A DNA stretch of 64,000 bases, taken from positions 97,920 through 161,919 of the forward strand of contig NW_003546263.1 in the NCBI RefSeq assembly GCF_000090795.2, given 5' to 3'. The position numbers and the translations under genes were made by a program. Below, piece after piece: positions 1 through 11,181 of this stretch (the first letter of the stretch is position 1; the number at the start of each line of letters is the position of its first letter). The stretch is from Amphimedon queenslandica (taxonomy: Eukaryota; Porifera; Demospongiae; Haplosclerida; Niphatidae). The notes beneath the pieces were generated by a model. It searched no databases, was not told where the DNA came from, and saw nothing but the letters and a program-made list of their open reading frames with translations.

Positions 1-1559
1 CTAAGACTAAAGCCAGGAAGAAAGGTAAGACGCTACACAAATAGAATTTTTTAAAATTCTCATTCTCAGTTTTGTGTACTTGGAAGGTTATCGCATGAAG
101 TTGGATGGAAGTACAGGGTAAGTCACATGACTGATGTTTTATGTCGTAGCTCCACAGTCCACACACACAGCGTTTCCCACAAAGCATGCTAAGTGAGATA
201 AACAGGATGAGCTTCATGAGCTGACAAGCACTGCAATACAGTACATGCTTTTTGAGCAACTTTAAAAATTGATAAAAAATCCAAATGTGGTCGGAATCAG
301 CTCAAACTTGATACACATTATAAGAACATGTATATGTATCAGAAAAAAATTATAAAAATGGAGAATTTTCTCCTAGTCATTTGTGATGGAATTTGGCCTG
401 AGACCAAAGGCTATAGCCTTTGGTTATTAGCCAGATTTTTGAACAACTTTAAAAATTCATAAAAAAATTAAATTTGATCAGATTCAATTCAAAGTTGATA
501 CACAGCATAAGGACATGTATTTGTATCAGAAAAATTATAAAAATTGAGAGAATTCTTTCCTTGTGACTTTGTTGAAATACCTTATACAAGGCCTTTGGCC
601 TAATTTTTAAGCAACTTCACAATCCACTGGCAAAAAGTAAAATCCTGTGGGAAACTCTCTTCATTGTTCACATATCTTCTTTATCTTGTTATTGACCGAG
701 TGCCATATGTTTGTGCAAGTTACAGGTGTGGTTCATGTCTTTGATTTGTCGCAATTACAAATTAGCCTCCTCTACTCATTATAATTTGTTTTCAAACATT
801 GCAGAGATTTCACTCGTGTTTCGTTGTATTCTTATTATTTGGATGGTGTTTTCCTCCTCCCTGTCTTTATTCTCTAGTATATTATGAAAATATTGATCCT
901 TTTTATTATATGGGGCAGTATGCGGGTGTGATGCTGTAACTTTTGAATTGTTTGTTTTTGTGGTATAACTAAACTTAATTAGACAGCTGGCCCCTACTGA
1001 GTGATTCAGTGTTTATTATTATGACTTATAAACATGTACATGTACGTATTAATTTGGAAGGGTCAGTACGAGACAGAGTCACACGATCAGCTACTTTCTT
1101 CGTGTTGTTTGTGTGCTAAGTACTCGTTATATCAATCAGTTAATATTGATATCCACACTCCTGGATTGATTGTTAGTTCCATGAAGTGTCACCTATACGC
1201 TGACATTCTCCTCTGTACATGATGTTGTGTTGTTATACTTTTAATTGCTTTTATTATTATAATAATTATTGTGTTTTAGGATGTTATGAAGACGCTTGAG
1301 GAAAAGAGACAAGCCAGGGAAGCAATTTATTATGAGAAAAAGATTAAATTAGCTGTGAGTGCTAAACATAGCAATGATGTAATAATGTTACTAAATATAG
1401 AATGGATTGAACTCCATGTATTAAATTAGTCGCTCTTGGTTTAAATTCTTTTCTTTTTCTCTCTCTCTCTCTCAGCGTTTGAGGACAAGGGCTACCAAAG
1501 ATGCTCAGCCTAAAATTGCCGAAATCAATAAAAAGTTAAACGCAATGGGCTACGTCTGA
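1..1559 (+). CDS. RPL13A: Ribosomal protein L13a (uL13), C-terminal part
   Basis: Large-subunit ribosomal protein; only the 3' end is in the window. Exons read 1..24, 70..117, 1280..1354 and 1476..1559, all joined in phase 0. The peptide runs LRLKPGRK, then FCVLGRLSHEVGWKYR, then a basic helix starting DVMKTLEEKRQAREAIYYEKK and ending NAMGYV. This matches the known animal RPL13A C-terminus (VRLKPTRK, FAYLGRLAHEVGWKYQ, LEEKRKEKAKIHYRKKK). The stop is at 1557-1559 and an AATAAA lies at 1639-1644. The long third visible intron (118..1279) holds a transposon-derived repeat. Vertebrate RPL13A introns host box C/D snoRNAs, but I could not pair convincing C and D boxes here. The gene converges on DNAJC8 with about 157 bp between stops. 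Confidence 0.9.
168..659. mobile_element. hAT-like non-autonomous element, CTATAG-palindrome family
   Basis: Lies in the RPL13A intron. The left end CAGCGTTTCCCACAAAG and right end CTGTGGGAAACTCTC are imperfect inverted repeats matching the better-preserved copy at 39661..40286. The interior has two diverged monomers with the shared block GGAATCAGCTCAAACTTG, then CATGTATATGTATCAG. A perfect palindrome, CCAAAGGCTATAGCCTTTGG, is at 404-423. No coding capacity. No clear target duplication remains, so the exact ends are approximate. Confidence 0.65.
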
Positions 1560-1716
1560 TCCAAATGAAACGAAAGAGAAGAACATGTTTTCATATTTGA
1601 TATTGTTTTATGGATTAGTCTTTACCACAATGAATGATAATAAATTAATAACAACAAGAATTTTAAAAGAGAGAGAAAGAGATAGGCGATATGACAGTGA
1701 TGGAAGGAGGGGATGT

Positions 1717-2933
1717 TCATGATCGTGTTTCTTGTTTAAATTTCGGGGGTTTGTACGAGTGGGTTTTCTTTGCTTTCTTGGGTCCTTTGTTTTGAAAGTC
1801 TCTCCAACTTGTCACCCTCTCAACTCTTGAAGCCTGAAAAGAAAAGATTCAAAAACATTTCACTTTTAACTCGCCAAAGCATACAGCCCATTCCTGTTCA
1901 TACTCCTTCACTCGCTTTATCTTGTCTTTCTCTTCATCCTCCATCTCTTTAAATCTCTTTCTATGAAAGAGAAAAGATGGCAATGTTTTTTAACGAGCTT
2001 ACTTCTCAGTTGTTTCTCGCTCCTCTAGTTGTTTCTTTCTAATATCATAGTCGACAAATAGCTTTGTCATTGTTTTTCGAATCATTTCTTTCTTCTGTGA
2101 AGAGGAATAAAAAATGGCATAAGCACTCTCTCCATTATTATCATTCATACCAGCTCAGGATTTTTGTCCTCATCAATAAATTTGATTCCTCTCTTCTTAT
2201 TTTCTGCTCTCTTTTCCCTCAACTACTCACCCTCATCATTAACATCATTTTGAAATTTTTTTGGAATTACCTTTTGATCGGTAGTTGCAACAGCTTCTTC
2301 CCAAATGCTTTTACAGTACTCAAGCTGTTCGGGATCTTCTAATGTCTTGTATGCTTTGTTTACAGCTGGAGAAAAAAAGGGGAGAGGTCTACGTTGCATT
2401 TTCCTCCTCTTACCTTCAAAAGCAATTTGAGCTCTCTCTTTGTCATCATGGTTCTTGTCAGGATGTACCAGAAATGACAACTAGTAAGTAAAGTCATGCA
2501 ATATGGATGTGCATGGGATATGATATCTATTCTTGTTACTTTACGATATGCTTTTCTTAAATCCTCAGGACTAATTTCTGGATCAATCAGCAATACCTAA
2601 CAAGTATGCCAGGATAATAAATAAATAAATAATAATAATGGTACAAAAATTAAATTTACATAGACTAAATGAATGCAATTCAAACGTTAAAAATTCCTGC
2701 CCATAGGATGTAATTTTACCTCATAAGGATTGAGATTGGCATACTTGGCCCCTTTTCTGAGCAACCTATCTATCTGCTGTGTACCAGTTAAGACAGAGTC
2801 TCTCTTTTCTATTTGCTTGACCTATTTACAATAAATTTTAAAAAGAATTTCTTGAATTATAATTATGCTTGACCTCGCTTAGGAAGGCACTAAATGCAGC
2901 ATCTTCACCTTTCTCATCACTCTTAGCAGCCAT
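1717..2933 (-). CDS. DNAJC8: DnaJ homolog subfamily C member 8 (spliceosome-associated J protein)
   Basis: Hsp40 co-chaperone found with spliceosomal proteins in other animals. Nine exons: 2874..2933, 2720..2821, 2540..2596, 2414..2480, 2271..2365, 2151..2222, 2003..2094, 1885..1960, 1717..1833; frame is maintained across all. The N-terminal block FLSEVKQIEKRDSVLTGTQQ is the family signature. The J domain follows (LLIDPEISPEDLRKAYRK, then FLVHPDKNHDD with the HPD tripeptide intact, then AVNKAYKTLEDPEQ). A basic helical region and the C-terminal block RVTSWRDFQ...KAKKTHSYKPPKFK also match human DNAJC8. About 240 residues, near the usual 250. The start at 2933 (MAAKSDEKGED) opens the conserved N-terminus. 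The gene is divergent from RYK. Confidence 0.92.
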
Positions 2934-3125
2934 TTTGCCTAAATTATTAATTGGATTTGATCATGAATAATTTGATTGACACGCCTACTCAATTATGCGC
3001 GAGCGACCGTTTGTCTGCACTTTGGAATTTGCATAATAGATAGGGAGCGAGAGAAGTTTCCACTACAGCTATGCCTATGCCCTCTTAGTTACCACTCTGT
3101 CCTCCTGTAATAAAACTACACAACA
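2934..3125. promoter_or_regulatory. Divergent promoter region DNAJC8 / RYK
   Basis: The 192 bp between two opposite-facing start codons must contain both 5' UTRs and core promoters. No TATA box was recognised. Assigned from gene layout only. Confidence 0.5.
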
Positions 3126-5744
3126 ATGCCTACTCCTTCTCTTCCCGCCTCCCTGTACAGTACTACCACACTTCTGCTCTCTTTCCTAGTCTTGCTGCAA
3201 CTAGCTCTTGCAGGACTAGCCCTAGGAGATTGTGATGCCACTCTCGACTTGCTTGTGAGCGAAGGAAGCATCGAGGAACTGTCTAATGTGACAGATTCCC
3301 TGACAGAAAGTAAGCATATTGGAATTTAAATGTCAACTAGCCTCATCATTTTGATCAAAATTATTTCTTGTTAAAATAATATTGTTTGTTGTGATCTCAA
3401 CTGACTGTGTCAATAGTGGAAAGGATTGATTAATTTTTTATAGCAGTAGACTATTTCTATTATGTTTTTGACCTAATATGCTGGTGTTGCCTTTGTGTTC
3501 ATAAAAAATAGGGCCTCCGTGTTATTAGAGAAAAAACCGTCACAATTGAGGGCTCATAGCATAAACTGATAACTCACATCATATGACACTGTGTGAGAGA
3601 TACTAAGAGTTTATGGCCCTATATCTCTACTGCTATTATGTACTATTTTGATAAGAGTTCAGCTTAATGAGGTATTGATTGTAGAATAGTTGATACAATG
3701 TACAACATAATGATACTAACAATCTTTAAGTCTATATAATGGCTGCTAGATACTCACTCCTCTTGGCATTCAGTATGTTTGCTTCTTTGTTTTACTCTCT
3801 TGTAATGTTCACTCATTCATTTAATTTTTCACTCCCTCTCTCTCTCTCTCTTTCTCCCCCTCTCTCTCTCTCCTCTCACTTTTCTCTCATTAACTCTCAT
3901 TCATGACAGTAGTCACAGTACACATTATAATATGCAGTGCATGTGTAGGTGTGAGGATTATTATTATGCTTCGCTAGTTTTGTATGTACATGTACATGTA
4001 TGTATTCATTGGGTGGGTGACTGCGTTAATAATGTAAATGTATGCAATGTATCAAGTGTATATTTATACGTGCATATATGGCGTCTGTATAAATTTGCTT
4101 GTACCCATACAAGTAATGGTAGCGTGTTATTATATACGTATGTATCGAATTTCACCTTCTTTACTAATATTAAACCACACACACATGAATAGAGTGAACC
4201 TGTTTGTCAGAGGATTGAACCCTGTGTTGATGATAATATAATTATCACTTTCGTTATTCTTTCCCTATAATATCCTCACTTGTTAATTTTTATAGTTCTA
4301 TCCATTATGATAATGATGTAATGATATTCCCATTGACAGGTTCGTCAATATTTATAATAAGGAATGGTACGAGTCGCGTACTCAGTAATGGCTACCTTCA
4401 AGTTAGTGATACTGGTCAATCATTGGATCCTCTCCCTCCTTCAATTCATGATATTACACTTGAGCTAACACTCAATGCTGATAATAAAGTAAGTCCCTTA
4501 AGTACACCATCACATAAGTCACCACTATAAACATGAGCTCAATCACATTTTAACGCTAGTGACATAATGTTTGTTATACAGTATAGTCCTTCTATCTCTC
4601 TTTCTCTCTCTGATCTCTTCTCTTTTGAAGTTATTATTAATTATCAATAGACATTTACCATATTAGCCATGTTCTTCTGTTGATCTCTTATTATCAGCTG
4701 TTTACAGCTACCAACTTTCCCTCCTCTGCAACTTTCTGTACTAATAATGTCTCATGATTGAGTACACACACACACAGTGCAGTGCCTAGTACAGTATCAT
4801 TAGTAGTGAGTGTATGTGGCTAATTGGGCTTATTTGTAGTTTTACTATAATCAAGTTAAATATGACATGTCAACTAATGGAGATGTGTTTATATGTTATA
4901 TCTCTTTTCCTTCCCTTCTCCTTTGCACCCTTTTCCATTTATGCTTCTTTATTCATTTTTATTATCCCACTCTCTCCCCCTCCCTCTGTCTCCCTCCCTC
5001 CCTCTCTCCCCTCCCTTCCTCTCTCTCTGTCTCTCTCCCTCCCTCTCTCTCTCTGTCTCTCTCCCTCCCTTTCTCTCTGTCTCTCTAGGTTCAGTTCCAG
5101 TACTTCATTTCACAAACAAATAATGCTGTTTCTCCTTCTCTCTCAATCCCTCCAATAGTTACTACTGATACAGGTATAGTAATCAAGCACATTCATTTGT
5201 TAGTATAATTGTCAATGAGAGATATAGGAAGAGAGAGAGAGAGAGAGAGGAGAGAGAGGAATAGATAGAGAGATAGAGACAGAGAGACAAAGAGTAAGCT
5301 ATGGTTGAGTAATTATAGCTTCCTATTAAAATGCCTAATGACACTTAATTCTGAGTATTTAATGTCATTCCATTGCCACGAGTGGTAGCTACGGGCATAT
5401 TTTATGCATCAGCATAATAATACCATACAATAGTGTACATAAAGTGGAGTGATGTGCTCTAATTAAATCATAAGGCTAATTAGAGAATACCTGTCTATAT
5501 AGTTCCACCTCTCCCTCTTCTTTCCTAATTACCTTCTCCTCTTCTTATTAGAATTTGATTTATTGCTCCATTGCAACAGAGCCAGTCCCGTACTAACAGC
5601 AGTCACCGTTCAACTAAACCTCACTGTTGATGAGACCTGCACTTTGATGATAGAATTTATCATCCAAAAAGACTGCAATAATCAAAGTATGAAGTTAATG
5701 TGTACATTCACATCAGACCATTTACTTATAATATTATAATTTTT

Positions 5745-5775
<31 letters not shown>

Positions 5776-5905
5776 CATTATGGGATAAAGCAATAATTAT
5801 TATTTATTATTTTTAATAAATTAACTGTATGATAACACATGTAAGCTCTTGTCTGGTGGTCAATTGATCACTAGCATTCACACGCTAACTTTATTGATGA
5901 CATAT

Positions 5906-5936
<31 letters not shown>

Positions 5937-7845
5937 GCGCGTGTTGTCTATCAAAGATAAGCTTATGTTCACATCAGAGAAGATGGGGAACATATGCTAA
6001 AATACTTGTAGATAAAGAAAGCAAATATTCTTTGACAATATTTGCAAAAATATTTGTGTAATGTATGATATATTAGCTGCATCGTATAATATACGTTCTG
6101 TTTGCTTTTTCTCAACTCTTCCACTCTTAGGCATGTTTGTATCAGACAGTTCATCAGCGAGTGAGATCATTCCTCTACCAACTATTTCCTCTATAAAATC
6201 ATCTGAACTCAATCCTACCTCAACCCTCTTTTCATTTGAAACATTTCCCCCCTCACCCTCTACTTCCTCTTCTTCTCTTGATCTGATTCGTTCCTTGTCT
6301 ACTAGAGGAGCTAGTTCAACTCTGTCCCTTTCTCTCTTTTCCTCATTTTCTTCATTTAGTTCAGTGACAAGCTCTCTCTCATCGTCAAGTGGATACTTAG
6401 CTGAGACCACACCCATAACCACACCAACTTTGCAACCAACACCTTCATTGTCATTATCAACAACTTCTTATTTTGCTACATCTTCTAAAGATATTGAGTC
6501 GACAGTGACCACTCCCTCATATTCGACGTCATTACAAGTTTCGTCTATTTCGTCATCATCATTTAATGGAATCACATCATCAAAAAACACGCCCTCTGCT
6601 ATGACCACGCCCTCTGTTGTGACCACACCCTCTGTTATAACCACGCCTATAATGACCACACTCTCGATATCAGATGTATCTTCATTTTATTCTACTCCCA
6701 GTGTGTCTGTTAGTCCCACAGATGGTAATTGATTATTAAGAATACATTATGCTACTATGAGGTTTTAATGTGGATTACATTACTAGTTTACTACTGACAT
6801 GTACATACATGTACATGTACATGTAATTCAATGACTAATGTACATTACATGTAGTAGAACCTTTCACCAGCTGTCACTTATTATAGTCAAACAATGCAAT
6901 GCATTAGTAGCACTGTAGTCCATTTATTCCTCATTATATATCACTATCCATTTATATTAAGATTTCATTACTCGTAAAATTCTCTCTCTTTCTCTTTCTG
7001 TCATGATTGTCTGTTTCTCTGCAGAGGCTGGCTCATTGCCCTGGGTCCTCTATGTGGCTGCTTTTGGTCCCATTGCTGGTTTCCTTGCTCTCTGTATTCT
7101 CATCATTTGTCTGTGTCTCTGCTGTATACGCTGTGCCAAGAAGAAAGGAAGGTAGCATTGCATTCCATTTCTTTCCACTTTCATACAAAAAACTCTATTT
7201 GATTTCTGCATAATTAGTTCAGTATATAGTTATCAATTCTAACTCTCTCTCTTTTTCTTCTAGCCAATCATTTGCTGATGATCAATATGTTGAGCCATTC
7301 AGTTATTACGGTGACAATTTCGAAGACGATGTCAATGCAGACAAGTACAAGAAGCTTGAGGCACCAATATCAGTTTGGACCAGTGAGTCAATACAATACC
7401 TCCACCTACTGGTATCTATTACTACTTTAATTGTTATTCATTCATTCTTTAGGTCTGCATTGGGGCTCACTGACATCACTCCCTCTCCACATTCAAACTC
7501 TTGTCCGCACTATTAACATTGACAGGAAGAAGATTGCTATCACCAGCACCTTTCTAAGAGGTTAAACCAATAATAATAATAATAATAATAATAAAATTAT
7601 TATTATTATTATTATTATTATTAACATTAACATTAATATGATGATGATGATGATGATACTATTCTAGGTACTCACGGATGCCTGAACAGAGGTATACTGA
7701 TGATGGATCGTATCAACCCATCCAGTGAAGATAACGTTGGAACCGTCATGAAAATTATGACAAGTGAGAATAGAATCATGTAATACAATGATACTATGAT
7801 ACTACTGTGATACTATGATAGGTGTATGATATGTTACATACTTAC

Positions 7846-7891
<46 letters not shown>

Positions 7892-10754
7892 TCAGGTCTA
7901 GGGGACAGAGGTCACAGAGAAGACATTACTCATTTCATCGATCTCACTACGTCAATGCAAGGACTAGAGCACGTCAATATACTCCCACTACTCGGCCTCA
8001 GTATTGAGGACAACTGTGTACCGATAGCGATATACCCACTGACAGAGTATGGTAACCTTCACTTTACCCTGGAGATGTGTAGGCTGTTACCTCATGAAAA
8101 TCCTCTCTCGGTTAGTGAAGTATACTAAAACGCACTAGAGTATACTAGAGTATACTAGAGTGCACTAGAGTATACTAGAGTGCACTAGAGTATACTAGAG
8201 TGCACTGGAGTATACTAGAGTGCATGTATATTAACAAAAGAATTTATGCATGCACTTTAAGTTTAAGAGGAATTTTAATTTTGATGGTTTAAAAAATCTA
8301 TTTCTCCCTTTAGCCATTCACAATTGATTTAAAAATCAACTTCTCTTACCAGCTCTCTTCAGCGATGACCTTTCTTGCCGATAAGAAGGTCATTCTTCAG
8401 GACCTTGCCCTACGTAATTGCTGGCTTGACGCTAATTTTGTGCTCAAACTCTCGGACGGTGCTCTCTTTCAAGACTTTTATCCGGAGTGCTACACTAGCA
8501 TAAAGGGAGCGGTAAGACCAGTCAAATGGTCAGCCATTGAGACACTTCAGGAAGGACTCATTACTATACAGAGCAATGTGGTACGTTGATATAATGTTGA
8601 TGGATCGTTATTTATAAAATGACATTTTTTGCAAATTTTTAAAGTTGCTGTACTATATAGTACAGGGTCCCAGCCAAATTTCATCAAAAATGACTAGGAG
8701 AGAATTTTTCATTTTAATAATTTTTTCTGATACACATACATGTTTTTATGTTGTGTAGAAAGTTTGAGCGGATTCCGATCAAATTTAAATTTTTTATGAA
8801 TTTTTAAAGTTGCTCCGAAATTGGGCAAAAATCCCTGTACTATAGTACAGGGTCCCCAGCCAAATTTTGTCAAAAATGACTAGGAGAGAATTATTTATTT
8901 TTATAATTTTTTCTGATACATATACATGTTTTTATGTTGTGTAGAAAGTTTGAGTGGATTCCGATCAAATTTGAATTTTTTACGAATTTTTAAAGTTGCT
9001 CCGAAATCAGGCCAAAATCCCTGTACTATAGTACAGGATCCTCGGCCAAACTTTGTCAAAAATGACTAGGAGAAAATTCTCTATTTTTATTAAATTTTCT
9101 GATGCATATACATGTACATATATTTATGTTGTGTAAAATTTTGAGCTGATTCCAATCAAAATATTAATTTTTAAAGTTTCTTCAAATATCGAGTACAATT
9201 ATTTCATTCAAATTAACCTGTAGTAGTATAGTGACTTCAGCTCATGTTCTGTCCCTTTTTTCCTCTAGTGGTCTTTTGGTATTGTAGTGTGGGAGATATT
9301 CTCTGTTGCTAAAGAGCCGTACCTTGATATACCTAATAAGAGTATCACATCTCATCTTATGATGGACGGTAGACTAGGATCACCTTCTGACGACTGCCCT
9401 GACAGAATGTAAGTTTAATAATAATAATAATAATAGTAATGATGATGATGATAAAATATATTTTTATCATTCATCAATCAAGCTTGACTATAATTTCTTT
9501 TTCAGTAATAATACACCCACTATTACAGTACTATTATTAAGTATTAATGTTATTATAAATTATACTGTCTTGCTATGTATTTTTAGTAACTCGCTGTTGT
9601 CGTCTTGCTGGCACAAAAGAGGAGAGGAGAGACCACGTTTCTCTTTCATTAACGAAACTCTTTGTTCTCTTAACAAGTCATACTCGCCCTCGCTGGCCCT
9701 CAGACGTCACATGAACCCGTCCCTCCAAGAACTGACCACGCCCTACTCTGCCACGACCTTCGGCAAAGAGAACATACAAGTCACAATAGAACCGTCTGCA
9801 ACGGAAAACAGTTTCGATCACTCGACCCCACGTCACAGCAATGGTAACGCAGTCGGGATAAGCGGAGGAGGATCAGGAGAATGGTCTTTAAAGAGAGGAA
9901 GTGGAGGAAGAAGAGGAGGAGGAGGCAGTGACTTACACTTGAGTGGGACCAACAGCATAGGGCGAGGTAGCAAAGCAGAAAAACTGAGCTTGTCCTTTAG
10001 TATTTTAGACGATTCCATTGGATCAGGAGAAGGGTCTGACGAAGAAGGTGACGGGTCGTTCCCATCTACTCTCAAGTCCCGTGTCTCGGTTGGTATCGCC
10101 CCTGCTTCCTCACAGACAGAAAAAGCCGAGAGTCTAGCAACACTGCAACCCTCCTCGCTGAGCCCCACCCTAGCCACACCTACAATACTACCTCCTGCTA
10201 GTCCTGACATTGCAGCCTCGACGACAGCAGAGTCTGCTAGCAGTCGGAGCAGTATACTAATGCCAGCTGCTGTATCTACTGACAGATCAAGCTTCTACTC
10301 GACTGGTATCGACAGCATTAGCACAACATTCTCCACTCCCCTGCCTCACTTGCTTGGCCACACCCCCAGCATCAACGGAGGGATTGAAATGAAGTCTTAC
10401 TCTGGAGGCGGAGACCAATCGGAGCTCCGCCCACAAATGATGACCACTCCCATTAAATCGACTGACTCTGGTATTCGGAGTGACGAGGAGAGCTCTGCTT
10501 CGTCAAAGTCGTATGATTCCGGTCACGTGACTCGTAAAACAGAGTCTTCTAGTAGCATTAGCAATCAAGCCCCTCCCCCTGCCCCACCCACAGAGAGTAC
10601 CGGAATACAACTAAGAGATCCTAGGACGGAGGCCCTAAGGAATTCTAATTTAAGAGACTCTGATACAAGCCACGTCAGTCTTGGACTAGGTGTGACGGAT
10701 TTTTCTTCGGAGCTTTTGGCTGCTTTTGATAACTTCTCATCTTTCCAGTCGTAA
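3126..10754 (+). CDS. RYK: RYK-type Wnt receptor pseudokinase with WIF domain
   Basis: Single-pass Wnt co-receptor. Thirteen exons: 3126..3309, 4340..4488, 5089..5173, 5552..5686, 6131..6724, 7025..7151, 7264..7382, 7453..7560, 7668..7763, 7896..8110, 8314..8580, 9269..9408, 9587..10754. Order: signal peptide; WIF-like domain (SIFIIRNGTS ... FDLLLHC ... AVTVQLNLTV, compare human RYK MQLNLTV); a roughly 200-residue Ser/Thr/Pro-rich stalk (exon 5); a TM helix (LYVAAFGPIAGFLALCILII) with Cys-rich juxtamembrane; a kinase-like domain. The catalytic loop reads LQDLALRNC (HRD becomes LQD) and the DFG site reads SDGAL, matching RYK's altered TDNAL. Conserved RPVKW and VWSFGIVVWE follow. Unlike human RYK, which ends just after the kinase fold, about 350 Ser-rich residues continue to the stop. 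AATAAA overlaps the stop codon and ATTAAA lies at 10976-10981. Intron 9 holds a (TTA)n run; intron 11 holds a dispersed repeat. Confidence 0.88.
8131..8224. repeat. Minisatellite of alternating 10-bp units
   Basis: Tandem TATACTAGAG and TGCACTAGAG units alternate to give a 20-bp higher-order period, about nine 10-mers in all, just inside RYK intron 10 after the donor at 8111. Confidence 0.9.
8630..9190 (-). repeat. CTATAG-palindrome dispersed repeat, about three monomers
   Basis: In RYK intron 11 (8581..9268), reverse orientation. Monomers carry AAAGTTTGAG(C/T)GGATTCCGATC, CTAGGAGAGAATT and a CTGTACTATAGTACAG palindrome about every 190 bp. The first core has an inserted TA (ACTATATAGT). Terminal inverted repeats are not evident, so this is a fragment or internally derived array. 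No ORF. Confidence 0.8.
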
Positions 10755-11181
10755 TAAAGTGACCTAGCACTGGTTTAACTGGTTGCCTGCATGTATGTGT
10801 AATCTAATTTGATCGAGGGATTGTTTTATATAGCAATTCATTTTGTGTCAATTCAATTCATTCTTCTCTTTTATACCTCCTCACTCATGCATTCTCTCTC
10901 TCTCTCTTTTTATTAATTTTATTATTATCATTATCATTCTTTTTCTTATATATCATTTCCGAGTGTTGTTTTTATATTAAACATACTAACTCTATATGAA
11001 CCTTCATGATACTTATAGACTTAGATATTGTGATCGGATACAAGTGTAGTTCACATTATGGAAAGGATATTCTCTTGCCATTATACAGCTGAAACTGAAA
11101 TACATTATTAAATAATGAAAAATAGAGCAACATCTTATTAGATCACAAACAAGTCTCACACAAACAATGTTATAAAAGCTT
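10755..11181. other. Tail-to-tail intergenic region RYK / TNFAIP3
   Basis: Both 3' UTRs must fall here. Contains a CT-run near 10890-10910 and the ATTAAA noted for RYK. No further gene or structured element was recognised. Confidence 0.5.

Noticed and set aside
118-1279. Intron-encoded box C/D snoRNA in RPL13A
   Set aside because: TGATG-like strings occur (near 131, 384 and 1376), but none pairs with a CUGA box and a short terminal stem at the right spacing.
4814-5158. 114-codon Leu/Ser/Pro open frame
   Set aside because: Translation of a CT-rich polypyrimidine tract preceding RYK exon 3; the real exon inside (5089..5173) uses another join.
8130-8224. Possible CRISPR-like array
   Set aside because: Units are 10-bp tandem repeats with no unique spacers; an animal minisatellite.
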